This document shows, piece by piece, positions 16,515 to 26,261 of a stretch of 64,000 nt of DNA. The notes under the pieces were generated by a model. It saw only the letters and a list, made by a program, of their open reading frames with translations. It was not told the DNA's origin and ran no database searches. Every line of letters starts with the position of its first letter. Positions within the stretch are counted from its first letter, which is position 1. The position numbers were made by a program, and so were the translations under genes. The stretch spans positions 1-64,000 of the forward strand of contig JAZKXT010000006.1 of assembly GCA_045611765.1 (NCBI GenBank), given 5' to 3'. The DNA comes from UMGS1649 sp045611765 (GTDB lineage Bacteria > Bacillota > Clostridia > TANB77 > CAG-465).

Positions 16515-17843
16515 ATGTCAAAAAAGATAGTGGCGATAGTAGGAAGACCGAATGTAGGTAAATCTACTTTTTTTAATTTGCTAGCAGGAGAAGCATTATC
16601 TATAGTTTCGGACCAACCTGGTGTTACTAGAGATAGAATATATGCTGACTGCGAATGGAGAGGCACTACATTTCAAATAATTGATACGGGTGGTATTGAG
16701 CCAAAGACGGATGATGTTATATATAAAGGAATGAGAAGGCAAGCAGAACTTGCCATGGATATGGCAGACGTTATAGTTTTTGTAGTAGATATTAGAGCAG
16801 GACTTGTTGCGCAGGACTTGGAAGTTGCAACGATGTTGAGACGTACTCATAAACCAGTAATACTTGTTTGCAACAAAGTAGACAATGTAGGACTTCCGCC
16901 AGAAGAGATATATGAATTTTATAATTTGGGACTTGGTGAACCTCTAGCAGTTTCAGCAAGAGCAAAACTCGGAATAGGCGAAGTACTAGATGCAATTTAT
17001 GATAGCTTTAAAGAAGTTCCTGAACTGCAAGAAGAGGAGGAAACTATTAAGGTTGCAATTATAGGAAAGCCAAATGTAGGTAAATCTTCACTAGTAAATA
17101 GAATATTAGGAGAAGAAAGAGCAATTGTAAGTAATATTGCGGGTACTACTAGGGACGCAACGGACAGTAGGGTTTCAAATAAATATGGAAACTATGTTTT
17201 TATAGACACTGCAGGTATTAGAAAGAAAAACAAAATTTATGATGATATAGAAAAATATAGTATAATCAAAGCAAGAGCAGCAATAGATAGAGCAGATGTG
17301 GCCATAATTTTGATAGATGCTCAAGAAGGAGTTACAGACCAAGATGAAAAAATAGCTGGATATGCTCATGAAAAAGGTAAGGCTATGATAATAGGAGTAA
17401 ACAAATGGGATTTGGTAGACAAAGAAGAAACAACTCCAGCATCATACGCTAAGCAGGTTAGAAAAAGCTTTAAATTTATGTCATATGCACCAATACTAAC
17501 TCTTTCAGCCGAAACTGGTAAAAGAGTTGAGGATATATACAATCTTGTGAACAAAGTATATGCTGCTAACAGTATAAGAGTTTCTACAAGTATATTAAAT
17601 GAGATAATAATGGAAGCTGTAGCTATAGTTCCACCTCCGACAGATAAAGGGAAAAGACTTAAAATTTATTATGGAACTCAAGCTAAATCTAATCCGCCTA
17701 CATTTGTACTTTTTGTAAATGATAAGAATTTAGCGCATTTTTCATACATTAGACACATGGAAAATGTATTTAGAGAACATTTTGATTTAGAAGGTACTCC
17801 AATTAATATAGTAGTAAGACAAAGAGGAGAAAAAGAAGAATAA
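16515..17843 (+). CDS. der: Ribosome-assembly GTPase Der (EngA)
   Basis: 442 residues, the normal size. Two tandem G domains: GRPNVGKST with DTGGIE (domain 1) and GKPNVGKSS with DTAGIRKK and NKWDLV (domain 2). A C-terminal KH-like domain follows (TSILNEIIMEAVAIVPPPTD, then KIYYGTQ). Der is an essential 50S-assembly GTPase. It overlaps plsY by one base (TAATG), the common der-plsY pairing of Bacillota. Confidence 0.97.
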   Translation: MSKKIVAIVGRPNVGKSTFFNLLAGEALSIVSDQPGVTRDRIYADCEWRGTTFQIIDTGGIEPKTDDVIYKGMRRQAELAMDMADVIVFVVDIRAGLVAQDLEVATMLRRTHKPVILVCNKVDNVGLPPEEIYEFYNLGLGEPLAVSARAKLGIGEVLDAIYDSFKEVPELQEEEETIKVAIIGKPNVGKSSLVNRILGEERAIVSNIAGTTRDATDSRVSNKYGNYVFIDTAGIRKKNKIYDDIEKYSIIKARAAIDRADVAIILIDAQEGVTDQDEKIAGYAHEKGKAMIIGVNKWDLVDKEETTPASYAKQVRKSFKFMSYAPILTLSAETGKRVEDIYNLVNKVYAANSIRVSTSILNEIIMEAVAIVPPPTDKGKRLKIYYGTQAKSNPPTFVLFVNDKNLAHFSYIRHMENVFREHFDLEGTPINIVVRQRGEKEE

Positions 17844-18439
17844 TGTTATATATAGTTACATTTTTAATAGCGTATTTAATCGCGGCAATAAATCCCGCGA
17901 TAGTGATTTCTAAAAAGGTTTTAAAAACAGATATACGTAATCTTGGAAGCAAAAATGCGGGGACTACAAATGCTATAAGAACTATGGGGAAAGGTATAGG
18001 CGCTCTAGTGTTTATACTGGATATTTTGAAAGTAGTAATATCTTATGTGGTAATTTGTTTGGCTTTATTGGTGTTTAAATCCGAAATGTCAAATGGTATT
18101 AAAACGCTATATATGTTAGCATCCGTCCTTGGACATTCGTATCCGTTATATTACGGATTTAAAGGCGGTAAAGGTGTTGCGGTATTTTTGATGTCAGCAA
18201 TAATTGTGGATTGGAAGGCGGCACTAATATGCATAGGTATTGGAGTAGTTGTAATAGCAATATCTCGTATGGTATCGCTAGGAAGTATGGTAGGCTCTAT
18301 AATGTTAGTTGTATTAAACATATTCATGAATACGAACTATAACTTTATATTGATACTTGTTACAGTGGCTGTAGTTATATATAATCACAGAGCAAACATT
18401 GAAAGAATAATAGCTGGAAAAGAAAATAAATTGTTTTAG
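17843..18439 (+). CDS. plsY: Acyl-phosphate:glycerol-3-phosphate acyltransferase PlsY
   Basis: 198 residues, about five membrane segments. PlsY signature loops are present: GSKNAGTTNAIRTMGK (~36-51) and YYGFKGGKGVAVF (~100-112). It acylates glycerol-3-phosphate from acyl-phosphate in the first step of phospholipid synthesis. It is translationally coupled to der. Confidence 0.95.
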   Translation: MLYIVTFLIAYLIAAINPAIVISKKVLKTDIRNLGSKNAGTTNAIRTMGKGIGALVFILDILKVVISYVVICLALLVFKSEMSNGIKTLYMLASVLGHSYPLYYGFKGGKGVAVFLMSAIIVDWKAALICIGIGVVVIAISRMVSLGSMVGSIMLVVLNIFMNTNYNFILILVTVAVVIYNHRANIERIIAGKENKLF

Positions 18440-18478
18440 AGATTAGATAAATATTATAAAACAAATTAGGAGAAACAA

Positions 18479-19483
18479 ATGGAAAAAATAATAGATAAAC
18501 TTATTAAAAGAGCAAAAGAAAATGTTAAGACAATCGTCTTGCCAGAAGCCGAAGATGAGAGAGTGCTAAAGGCGGCAAGAATTATTAAAGACAATGGCAT
18601 TGCAAGAATAATTTTAGTTGGAGACAGACTTAAAGCTATGCGCAAGGCTAAAATTGTTGGAGCGGAAATTGATGATATAGAATTTATTACGCCAGGAGAA
18701 AGCGAACACTACGAAGAATTCGTACATTTTCTTTATGAGTTAAGAAAAGAAAAAGGTATGACTGTAAATGGGGCAAGGGAATATGTTTTAGATCCTGTCT
18801 ATTTTGGCGTATTAATGGTAAAGCTTGGATTAGCGGATGGACTTGTATCAGGGGCGTGCCATTCAACAGCAGATACTTTAAGACCGGCTCTACAAATTGT
18901 AAAGGCTAAAACAGGAACTAAGTTAGTATCTTCATTCTTTTTAATGGAAATAGAGAGCTCAAAATATGAAAAGGAATACATATTTTCAGATTGTGGATTA
19001 ATTCCAAATCCAGATAAAAGCGACCTCGCTGAAATAGCAATACTTGCAAATGATACGTACAAATTACTTATTGGTAATGAACCAAAAGTAGCTTTGCTAT
19101 CGTATTCTACATTAGGAAGTGCTAAATCTGATTCTACAACAAAAGTAGTGGAAGCAAAAGGAATAATAAATAATTTAAGACCAGATATAGTAGTAGATGG
19201 CGAACTACAGCTTGATGCCGCGTTAGATGAAAAAGTAGCTGGACTTAAAGCGCCAACAAGCCATGTAGCGGGTGCAGCAAACGTATTGATATTCCCTAAT
19301 TTGGACGCGGGCAATATTGGATATAAACTAGTTGAACGTTTTGCGGGGGCAAATGCTTACGGACCAATTACTCAAGGATTAGCAAAACCAATAAACGACT
19401 TGTCTCGCGGGTGTAAGGCAGAAGACATTGTAGGTGTGGTGGCAATAACTTGTGTACAGGCACAAAATAACAAAACTATTTAG
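18479..19483 (+). CDS. pta: Phosphate acetyltransferase
   Basis: 334 residues, the short single-domain form. It shows VLPEAEDERVLKAA, SGACHSTADTLRPALQIVK, SYSTLGSA and the C-terminal GNIGYKLVERFAGANAYGPI, all typical of Pta/PTA_PTB. It converts acetyl-CoA and phosphate to acetyl phosphate in the acetate pathway. ackA, its usual partner, is not next to it. TTAGGAGAAACAA precedes the ATG. Confidence 0.95.
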   Translation: MEKIIDKLIKRAKENVKTIVLPEAEDERVLKAARIIKDNGIARIILVGDRLKAMRKAKIVGAEIDDIEFITPGESEHYEEFVHFLYELRKEKGMTVNGAREYVLDPVYFGVLMVKLGLADGLVSGACHSTADTLRPALQIVKAKTGTKLVSSFFLMEIESSKYEKEYIFSDCGLIPNPDKSDLAEIAILANDTYKLLIGNEPKVALLSYSTLGSAKSDSTTKVVEAKGIINNLRPDIVVDGELQLDAALDEKVAGLKAPTSHVAGAANVLIFPNLDAGNIGYKLVERFAGANAYGPITQGLAKPINDLSRGCKAEDIVGVVAITCVQAQNNKTI

Positions 19484-19549
19484 TGCTAATTCCTTGAAGT
19501 TGTATGACATATATGGTAAAATTTTATATTAGTAGAGAGGTGACACAAG

Positions 19550-20338
19550 ATGGAAACAATGAACTACAACAGAGATAATAAAAAGAATTCAAAATCTGGG
19601 ATTGTAGGATTTATATTATTTGCATGTGTTGGCACATTTGCAACATTTTATATGATGGCGAATGAACCAGAACCTAAAGTTGTTGGACAAGACATGTATA
19701 TACCTGTAACTTCTCCAAATACAGGTGAAGTCAATATATATTCTGAAAAAGACGTAGCAAATATAAAATATAACGTAAAAAATGATATATATAAAACAAG
19801 TACAGGTCATTTTAAATCTAATATAGCTGTACCTATAATTTCAATAGACAATGATGAGTTAACTGAAATAAATAATGAAATACTAAGTAGATTTTTAGTA
19901 AGATACAATTCGGTAAAAGATGAAGTAAAAGATTTAGAAAATAAATTTACATATAAAGTTACATATAACAAATATGAAAGTAATATTAATGGAAAAAGGC
20001 TGCTATCTTTTACATTCTACGAAAGAATTATAGATGATGCAAAAGGTACAGATGTTACATATAAGCTTTATGCGTATACCATAGATTTAGCCACAGGAGA
20101 AATTATAACTCAAGATGAAGCTGCGGTAGCGATACTTGGTTCAACATATAAAACGATTTTAAGAGAACAAATAAAAGATTATGTAACAACAAATGGTTAT
20201 GTTGATGCAGAAACGTATACATATGCTTTAACTGGCTTAGAAGAGTTTTATGTTAAAGCTGGTGAATTGCATGTAATGTTTAATCCCGGTGAAATGGGAA
20301 ATAACACAGATTATTTAGATATAGTAATAAATGATTAA
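19550..20338 (+). CDS. Membrane-anchored protein of unknown function
   Basis: 262 residues. One N-terminal membrane helix (GIVGFILFACVGTFATFYMMA, ~18-38) and an outside domain with alternating strands, including TYKVTYNKYESNINGKRLLS and a Tyr-rich region ending in an ELHVMFNPGEMG segment. The last part resembles DUF3298/RsiV-type domains, where a GxF-P strand near the C terminus recurs, but the match is weak. It sits upstream of the DUF4044 and cdaA genes on the same strand with short gaps, so it may share their transcript. Confidence 0.5.
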   Translation: METMNYNRDNKKNSKSGIVGFILFACVGTFATFYMMANEPEPKVVGQDMYIPVTSPNTGEVNIYSEKDVANIKYNVKNDIYKTSTGHFKSNIAVPIISIDNDELTEINNEILSRFLVRYNSVKDEVKDLENKFTYKVTYNKYESNINGKRLLSFTFYERIIDDAKGTDVTYKLYAYTIDLATGEIITQDEAAVAILGSTYKTILREQIKDYVTTNGYVDAETYTYALTGLEEFYVKAGELHVMFNPGEMGNNTDYLDIVIND

Positions 20339-20361
20339 TTAAGGAAAAGAGGTTGAGAAAT

Positions 20362-20466
20362 ATGTCAAATGGTAAAAATAGCTTATGGGCAAAGGCACTT
20401 GTTTGGATTTTAATAGGTGGTAGCGTACTAGGAGTATTTATGTCGCTTATATATGCGATTATGTAG
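20362..20466 (+). CDS. Small DUF4044-like membrane protein
   Basis: 34 residues: a short basic start (SNGKNSLWAK) and one membrane helix (ALVWILIGGSVLGVFMSLIY). The ATG at 20362 has a purine-rich AGAGGTTGAG site, and TAG is followed at once by the GGAGG of cdaA (9 bases between genes). Size, a single helix and position fit the DUF4044 single-pass proteins of Clostridia. Function unknown; co-expression with cdaA is likely. Confidence 0.6.
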   Translation: MSNGKNSLWAKALVWILIGGSVLGVFMSLIYAIM

Positions 20467-20475
20467 GAGGCGCAA

Positions 20476-21360
20476 ATGGATTTATCAGTAAACTTTTTTA
20501 ATTTTTTAACGAACTTAAAAAATGTGTTTAATTTATCTAGTCCGTTTAGAGTAGTCATGTTAATATTAGATATTGCAATAGTTGCAGTAGTAGTATACTA
20601 TGTATATATACTAATAAAAAAAACAAGAGCGGTACAAATATTTAAAGGTTTTTTAATACTTCTTGCATTGTTGGTTGTGAGTGAACTGCTTGATTTAGTT
20701 ATTCTAAACTTCATATTAGAGAACTTCTTAACATATGGTATGATATTAATGATTATAGTATTCCAACCAGAATTAAGAAGCGCGTTGGAGAAACTAGGAA
20801 GAAAGAATTTCACAAACATTTTCGATTTTGATGATAAGATAAGAGATAAACAAGTGATCTCTGAAATAGTAAAAGCAGTGGAAATCATGTCTCTTAAGAA
20901 AATAGGAGCAATTATTGTAATAGAGCAAAGTACAAAAATAAACGATATAATTCGTGAGGGAATAGATTTGTCAGCCAAGGTATCCTCTGAATTAATACAA
21001 ACAATATTTAATCCTAGAACACCACTGCATGATGGTGCTATAATAATTGAAAACACTCAAATAAAAGCCGCAAAATGTGTTTTACCACTGGCATCTGAAA
21101 ATGTTGTTCCAAAAAATGTGGGAACGAGACACAGAGCAGCAATAGGCATGAGCGAAGTGTCAGATGCACTTGTAATAGTGGTATCTGAAGAAACTGGAAT
21201 TATTTCTTTTGTAGAAGACGGAAAGATGAAAAGAGATTTAAACGGCGACAAACTTTCTAGCATATTATTAAGATCTTTAGATAATAATAGAGAAAGAGTA
21301 AAGATTTCTAAAGCTAAAGAAAAGCTAGAAGAGAAAGCGGACAAAAAATCACATAAATAA
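20476..21360 (+). CDS. cdaA: Membrane diadenylate cyclase CdaA
   Basis: 294 residues. Three N-terminal membrane segments (~20-100), then the DAC domain with both active-site motifs: PLHDGAIII (DGA) and GTRHRAAIG (RHR). It makes the second messenger c-di-AMP from two ATP, and controls potassium and cell-wall homeostasis. The usual followers cdaR (YbbR) and glmM are missing; an unrelated 278-residue gene comes next. A charged C-terminal tail (SKAKEKLEEKADKKS) is unremarkable. Confidence 0.95.
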   Translation: MDLSVNFFNFLTNLKNVFNLSSPFRVVMLILDIAIVAVVVYYVYILIKKTRAVQIFKGFLILLALLVVSELLDLVILNFILENFLTYGMILMIIVFQPELRSALEKLGRKNFTNIFDFDDKIRDKQVISEIVKAVEIMSLKKIGAIIVIEQSTKINDIIREGIDLSAKVSSELIQTIFNPRTPLHDGAIIIENTQIKAAKCVLPLASENVVPKNVGTRHRAAIGMSEVSDALVIVVSEETGIISFVEDGKMKRDLNGDKLSSILLRSLDNNRERVKISKAKEKLEEKADKKSHK

Positions 21361-21399
21361 TGTAAACTATTCATATATATTATTCATAGGGTGATATAT

Positions 21400-22236
21400 A
21401 TGAAGTTTATTTTATTCGATATTAGCAATGAGGCCAAAAGTGTTATTAATAAGATAGAATTAAACGATTCTTGTAGCATAGACGAGGTTGTAATATCTAA
21501 AAAACAGTTGGATATGATGGCGGCTATTCCAAATACGCTTATTAAAAAGATAAAATATAAATTGCAGGATAGGCAACTGGAGAAAATAATATTACAGGCG
21601 CTATCGCCATATAATAAAAAGTGGTATTATATTTTATCTAACAATTTTCAAGGCGCGAAGTATTTGACGGATAAGGCGCAATCTTTGCTAGGCTATAATT
21701 TGCCAATGTCGAATGAGCTAAATAATAACATATTCAAGTATATTAATGAATATATAGCTGTGGATAATATAAAAGCTCACCAAGTAAAAGTATTGATTGT
21801 GGCGAATAATGAAAAGAATATAGATATAACAATGATGGGTAAATTAATTGGCGAATATAAACAACTGGATATTTATTTGAAAGCCAAACCCTCTAGCTAC
21901 TTTTCAAAAAGGATAAATGATATAAATATTAAAGAAGGAACTACTATTGATATATTAAAAAATGATAAAAAAGCTTTTGCAGAATACAATGTTATATATT
22001 TTGTAGACGATTTTAGAAAAAACTATCCTAGATTTAGATTAAGCAAAAAATCGCTAATAGTAGATTTAAGCTTGGTGGAGGGCGACAAATTTAATTCTAA
22101 CTTAATATTTATGAACGGATATTTAAAAAATGTTTGTGCGCGCAAAGAAAATATAGAGTTATTGTTAACAAAGTATAACGCGGTGCAACTAGCTACGGTT
22201 GTTAAGGAAACTATAAATTCACTTGACAAATTATAA
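21400..22236 (+). CDS. Conserved-looking protein of unknown function
   Basis: 278 residues from ATG 21400 (AGGGTGA 5 bases upstream); a GTG nine bases earlier overlaps the ribosome site. Soluble. The second half has a Rossmann-like run of strands: VKVLIVANNEKNIDITMMGK, then KQLDIYLKA, then NVIYFVDDF and KSLIVDLSL. This recalls dehydrogenase-like or shikimate-dehydrogenase-like folds, but the Gly-rich nucleotide loop is missing. I do not recognise the family. The promoter of greA lies in its last 15 bases. Confidence 0.55.
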   Translation: MKFILFDISNEAKSVINKIELNDSCSIDEVVISKKQLDMMAAIPNTLIKKIKYKLQDRQLEKIILQALSPYNKKWYYILSNNFQGAKYLTDKAQSLLGYNLPMSNELNNNIFKYINEYIAVDNIKAHQVKVLIVANNEKNIDITMMGKLIGEYKQLDIYLKAKPSSYFSKRINDINIKEGTTIDILKNDKKAFAEYNVIYFVDDFRKNYPRFRLSKKSLIVDLSLVEGDKFNSNLIFMNGYLKNVCARKENIELLLTKYNAVQLATVVKETINSLDKL

Positions 22237-22251
22237 AAAATGCTGTAAACT
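22223..22251 (+). promoter_or_regulatory. Sigma-A promoter for greA
   Basis: TTGACA (22223-22228), 17-bp spacer, TAAACT (22246-22251), inside the 3' end of the preceding gene. Confidence 0.75.
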
Positions 22252-22279
22252 ATATCAGACTTAATTAGGAGGAAAAATA

Positions 22280-22756
22280 ATGGAAAATAACGAAACACTT
22301 CTTACAGAAGAAGGATTTAAAAAATTAGAAGAAGAATTGGCATACTTAAAAGGACCAAGAAAAATGGAAGTTGCCGAGAAAATAAAACAAGCTAGAGAGT
22401 ATGGAGACTTATCTGAAAACTCAGAATACGATGAAGCTAAAAACGAGCAGGCTTTACTTGAAGCTAAAATTGCTGAAACAGAAGCAATGTTGCGTTCTGC
22501 AAAAATAGTAGAAAAAGTTTCTACTAACTCTGTAGGTATTGGTACTACAGTAAAACTATATGATTACGAATTCGAAGAAGAAATAGAGTATCACATAGTT
22601 GGGGCAACAGAAATAGATGTAGCTCAGAGTAAAATATCTTTAGAGTCGCCAGTAGGTAAAGCTTTATTTGGTAAACGTAAAGATGATGAAATAGAAGTTG
22701 AAGTTCCAGATGGAGTAAACAAGTACAAAATACTAGATATTAAAAAGAGCGTGTAG
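22280..22756 (+). CDS. greA: Transcription elongation factor GreA
   Basis: 158 residues, the normal size. N-terminal coiled coil with the tip motif DLSENSEYDEAKNEQ (~41-55) whose acidic residues restart backtracked RNA polymerase, and a C-terminal FKBP-like domain (ISLESPVGKALFGKRKDDEI). TTAGGAGG ribosome site. Confidence 0.97.
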   Translation: MENNETLLTEEGFKKLEEELAYLKGPRKMEVAEKIKQAREYGDLSENSEYDEAKNEQALLEAKIAETEAMLRSAKIVEKVSTNSVGIGTTVKLYDYEFEEEIEYHIVGATEIDVAQSKISLESPVGKALFGKRKDDEIEVEVPDGVNKYKILDIKKSV

Positions 22757-22799
22757 TAGACTACATGCTCTGTATGGCATATATAAGGAGGGGTAAAAT

Positions 22800-24299
22800 A
22801 TGCAAGAAGAAAACAACAATATAGAATTAGAACAAGACGTAGAAAAGTTGGTTGAGGTAAGAAAGGACAAGCTTAAAGAACTTAGAGCAAACGGTAAAGA
22901 CCCATTTGAAGTGACTAAATTTGAAAGAACTCATACAAGCATCGAAATAAAAGAAAACTATGATGAACTTGCTGAAAAAGATGTTGTAATAGCTGGAAGA
23001 ATTATGGGTAAAAGGATAATGGGTAAGGCATCTTTTTGCCATATTCAAGATATGTTTGGAAGACTGCAACTATACGTTAGCACAAATGATTTGGGAGAAG
23101 AAGCATATAAAGAGTTTAAATCTTATGATATAGGAGATATCGTTGGAGTTAAAGGTTTTGTATTTAAAACAAGAACTGAAGAAATCTCTGTGCATGCAAA
23201 GGAAATAACTCTTTTAACAAAATCTTTACGTCCTCTTCCTGAAAAATATCACGGGCTTAAGGATGTAGATTTAAGATATCGTCAAAGATATGTTGATATG
23301 ATAATGAATCCAGAAGTTAAAGACACGTTTATATTAAGAAGCAAAATTATAAAAGAATTAAGAAGAATTCTAGATGATAAAGGATACATAGAAGTTGAAA
23401 CTCCTATCCTTACAACAGTTGCTACAGGAGATGCCGCAAGACCGTTTGTAACTCATCACAACACATTAAACTTAGATATGTATTTAAGAATAGCACCAGA
23501 ATTAAATCTAAAAAGAATTATAGCTGGCGGTATTGAAAAGGTTTATGAAATCGGTAGAAACTTCAGAAACGAAGGAATGGATATAAAACATAATCCGGAG
23601 TTTACAAACATCGAATTATATTCTGCTTACGAAGATTATAATGATATGATGGATATAGCAGAAGAAATTATATCTACAATAGCATCAAATGTGCTTGGAA
23701 CAACTAAAATAAACTACCAAGGATTAGATTTAGATTTAACTCCGGGTTGGAAGAGAATACCTATGATTACCGCTATTAAAGATGTAACAGGAATAGATTT
23801 CGAAACTATTAAAACTGATGCAGAAGCGCAAGAATTAGCTAAATCTAAAGGATTAGAAGTAGATGAGCTTAAAAATACAAGAGGTCATATTATTAATATG
23901 TTCTTTGAAGAATTTGTTGAAGATACATTAATTCAACCAACATTTATAATAGACTATCCAGTAGAAGTATCGCCTCTAACAAAGAGAAAACCATCTAATC
24001 CATCACTTGTTGAAAGATTTGAATTGTTTATTGGGGGAAGAGAATATGGTAATGCTTATTCTGAACTTAATGATCCAATAGACCAATATGAAAGATTTGT
24101 AAAACAAGCGGAAGCAAAAGCTAAAGGTGACGAAGAAGCAGGTGGAATGGATGAAGACTTTGTAAACTGCTTAGAAATAGGATTGCCACCTACAGGGGGA
24201 CTTGGAATAGGACTTGACAGATTAATAATGCTTCTTACAGACAGCTATTCAATTAGAGACATATTATTTTTCCCAACAATGAAGCCCCTTACTAAATAA
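22800..24299 (+). CDS. lysS: Lysyl-tRNA synthetase, class II
   Basis: 499 residues. N-terminal OB-fold anticodon-binding domain (VVIAGRIMGKRIMGKASFCH), then the class II core: RYRQRYVDMI (motif 1 region), FRNEGMDIKHNPEFTNIELY (motif 2) and GGLGIGLDRLIMLLTDS (motif 3). It ends in FFPTMKPLTK. It charges tRNA-Lys. The greA-lysS order is common in Clostridia. The coding end is echoed at 26262-26283. Confidence 0.97.
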   Translation: MQEENNNIELEQDVEKLVEVRKDKLKELRANGKDPFEVTKFERTHTSIEIKENYDELAEKDVVIAGRIMGKRIMGKASFCHIQDMFGRLQLYVSTNDLGEEAYKEFKSYDIGDIVGVKGFVFKTRTEEISVHAKEITLLTKSLRPLPEKYHGLKDVDLRYRQRYVDMIMNPEVKDTFILRSKIIKELRRILDDKGYIEVETPILTTVATGDAARPFVTHHNTLNLDMYLRIAPELNLKRIIAGGIEKVYEIGRNFRNEGMDIKHNPEFTNIELYSAYEDYNDMMDIAEEIISTIASNVLGTTKINYQGLDLDLTPGWKRIPMITAIKDVTGIDFETIKTDAEAQELAKSKGLEVDELKNTRGHIINMFFEEFVEDTLIQPTFIIDYPVEVSPLTKRKPSNPSLVERFELFIGGREYGNAYSELNDPIDQYERFVKQAEAKAKGDEEAGGMDEDFVNCLEIGLPPTGGLGIGLDRLIMLLTDSYSIRDILFFPTMKPLTK

Positions 24300-24424
24300 T
24301 GATTAATGAGTTTTAATGACGATTTAAAACTTGAAAGTATTGAAAATAAAGTGTTATAAAGAAATATATTAGTCTCGAAAAAACATGAAAAAAGAGTGAT
24401 TTTAACAAAAAATAAAGTTGGTAG

Positions 24425-24439
24425 CAGTACTTTAGCAGT
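24425..24439 (+). repeat. 15-bp direct repeat, left copy
   Basis: CAGTACTTTAGCAGT, identical to 26178-26192. The pair brackets the membrane-protein and HipA-like genes. Confidence 0.7.
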
Positions 24440-24445
24440 ACAAAC

Positions 24446-24480
24446 AAAATTACACCAGTTAAACTGGTGTAATTTTGTTT
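24446..24480. terminator. Convergent terminator between lysS and a minus-strand gene
   Basis: 14-bp stem 24446-24459 / 24463-24476 (AAAATTACACCAGT), TAA loop, T-rich arm. On the minus strand it directly follows the stop codon of the next gene. Confidence 0.8.
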
Positions 24481-25009
24481 AGCCTAATGTTATATCTCGT
24501 GCAATTGTACCTGTTGGAACATAGAACACATATTCATATTGTTTAGCATTAGCAGCAAATGTCCAAAATGATTTATTGCCATACCTTACATAAGTAACTA
24601 ACTTGGCATCAGTATAGCTATCGTCTTCTATTATTGTGACATTGCTACCAGAAATAGTTTTGCTCTTATACGCTTTTTGAAAATTAGAAGTATATTCAGA
24701 ATCAACTTCCATATAGTAAGTATAAGAATTAGTACCTGAAATAGATACATAAAACAATCTACCTGTACCTTCTGATACGGTGTCATCTCTTAAGCTAACA
24801 AGTTCGGTAGTGGAAAATACGTGTGGTTCTCCATAACCACTTACAGGCTCGAAAACTCCCACAATAATTCCAAGTGCAACGCACATAATAGCAATTAGTG
24901 TCAATGCGGCCGCAATAGTCTTATCAGGAATGTTACAACGTGATATATACACAAATATAATACCTACAAACAGTGCTGCTGCTAAAATTCCCGCTAAAAT
25001 AAGTCCCAT
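24479..25009 (-). CDS. Membrane protein with extracytoplasmic domain, unknown
   Basis: 176 residues from the ATG at 25009, which has AAGGAGG 9 bases upstream; longer readings lack a ribosome site. Two membrane helices (GLILAGILAAALFVGIIFVY and AALTLIAIMCVALGIIVGVF) precede an outside domain of ~110 residues rich in Ser, Thr and Tyr with no motif I recognise. It lies between the two 15-bp direct repeats together with the HipA-like gene, on the opposite strand. Confidence 0.55.
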   Translation of the reverse strand: MGLILAGILAAALFVGIIFVYISRCNIPDKTIAAALTLIAIMCVALGIIVGVFEPVSGYGEPHVFSTTELVSLRDDTVSEGTGRLFYVSISGTNSYTYYMEVDSEYTSNFQKAYKSKTISGSNVTIIEDDSYTDAKLVTYVRYGNKSFWTFAANAKQYEYVFYVPTGTIARDITLG

Positions 25010-25286
25010 AAATCTTTCCTCCTTGTAATACTCGGAGGATTGTACCTCCGAAAATTTATTCTCAAAGGCAACAATATTTGTTACGACATATATAATATCA
25101 TATTTAACATAATATTTCAAGCAAACTGGAAATTTATATATTTTGTTATTGTTGCACTTTTTTTGCATTATGATAAAATATAACTGTTATAAGAACATAA
25201 AATATAAAAAGAATTAAAAGGATAGTGCATTTTTTGCACTTTAATAGTTTAGAATAGTTAATGAAATATGAAGGAGGGAAATATTA

Positions 25287-26150
25287 ATGGTAGACTTTAC
25301 GGAATGTACAGAAGTATTTAACAATTATAAGGGCTCAGAGAAGAAGAAAACATTAGTATATAATAATAAAAAATATCTAGTGAAGTTTCCAGACCCTATA
25401 AGAGAAAAAAATAAAAACATATCACATATAAATAATGCATTTTCAGAATATGTTGGAAGCAATATATTTAGATTAGTCGGATTTACAACACAAAATACCA
25501 TTTTAGGGAAATATGTCTATAATGGAAAAGAAAAAATAGTTTGTGGCTGTGAAGACTTTACAGATGAGAATAATGTTTTATACGAGTTTGAAAGTCTAGC
25601 ATTAAGTACTAATCTAGACAAGAAGATAGGAATGGAATTAGAAGATATTTTAGAAGTTGTAGAAGAGAGTAAAATGGTAGATACAATTGATACAAGAGAA
25701 AAATTTTGGGATATGTTTGTTATAGATAGTATTATTGGAAATACAGATAGGCATAACGGGAATTGGGGATTTATACTAAATAATAAAACTAATGAGATAA
25801 AATTTGCTCCAATATATGATTGTGGTTCATGCTTAAATCCAATGCTAGAAGATGAAGAAATAGAAAAATTAAACAAGACTGAACTTAAAAACATTGCAAT
25901 AAATTGCTATTCTTGTATAAAAGGAAATGGAAAGAAAATTAATTATATAACGTATATTAGAAGCATTAAAAATGAAGAATGTAATAAAGCAATAGAAAGA
26001 ATAGTTCATAGAATAGATATAGATAAAATAAGTAGATTTATTGATGAAATTCCATATATGTCTGATATTAGAAAGAATTTTTATAAAAAGATGATTAAAT
26101 TAAGATGCAACATTATAAAAGAAGTATATGATAAAGTTAATCAGTTATAA
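25287..26150 (+). CDS. HipA/CtkA-like Ser/Thr kinase
   Basis: 287 residues. Motifs of the HipA-like kinase fold: KKYLVKFPDPIREKN (nucleotide-binding Lys region, ~29-43), then FVIDSIIGNTDRHNGNWGF (~147-165; catalytic Asp in NTDRHNGN), then FAPIYDCGS (the metal-binding Asp, DFG equivalent). Short one-domain versions include CtkA-type kinases that work without an N-terminal HipA domain. No HipB-like DNA-binding partner is adjacent. Possible roles are toxin, regulator or host-interacting kinase; this is inference. GAAGGAGGG ribosome site. It is bracketed by 15-bp direct repeats. Confidence 0.75.
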   Translation: MVDFTECTEVFNNYKGSEKKKTLVYNNKKYLVKFPDPIREKNKNISHINNAFSEYVGSNIFRLVGFTTQNTILGKYVYNGKEKIVCGCEDFTDENNVLYEFESLALSTNLDKKIGMELEDILEVVEESKMVDTIDTREKFWDMFVIDSIIGNTDRHNGNWGFILNNKTNEIKFAPIYDCGSCLNPMLEDEEIEKLNKTELKNIAINCYSCIKGNGKKINYITYIRSIKNEECNKAIERIVHRIDIDKISRFIDEIPYMSDIRKNFYKKMIKLRCNIIKEVYDKVNQL

Positions 26151-26177
26151 TAGAGGCTAATAAATGCATTCGCGTAC

Positions 26178-26192
26178 CAGTACTTTAGCAGT
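26178..26192 (+). repeat. 15-bp direct repeat, right copy
   Basis: Identical to 24425-24439. Here it is also the left arm of a hairpin (CCAGTACTTT near 26177 with AAAGTACTGG near 26206) that may terminate the kinase transcript. Confidence 0.7.
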
Positions 26193-26261
26193 TTTTAGAA
26201 ACAAAAAAGTACTGGAAAGTTAGATACAATGTGGATTGTGACTAACTTGCAAATTTGTTCT

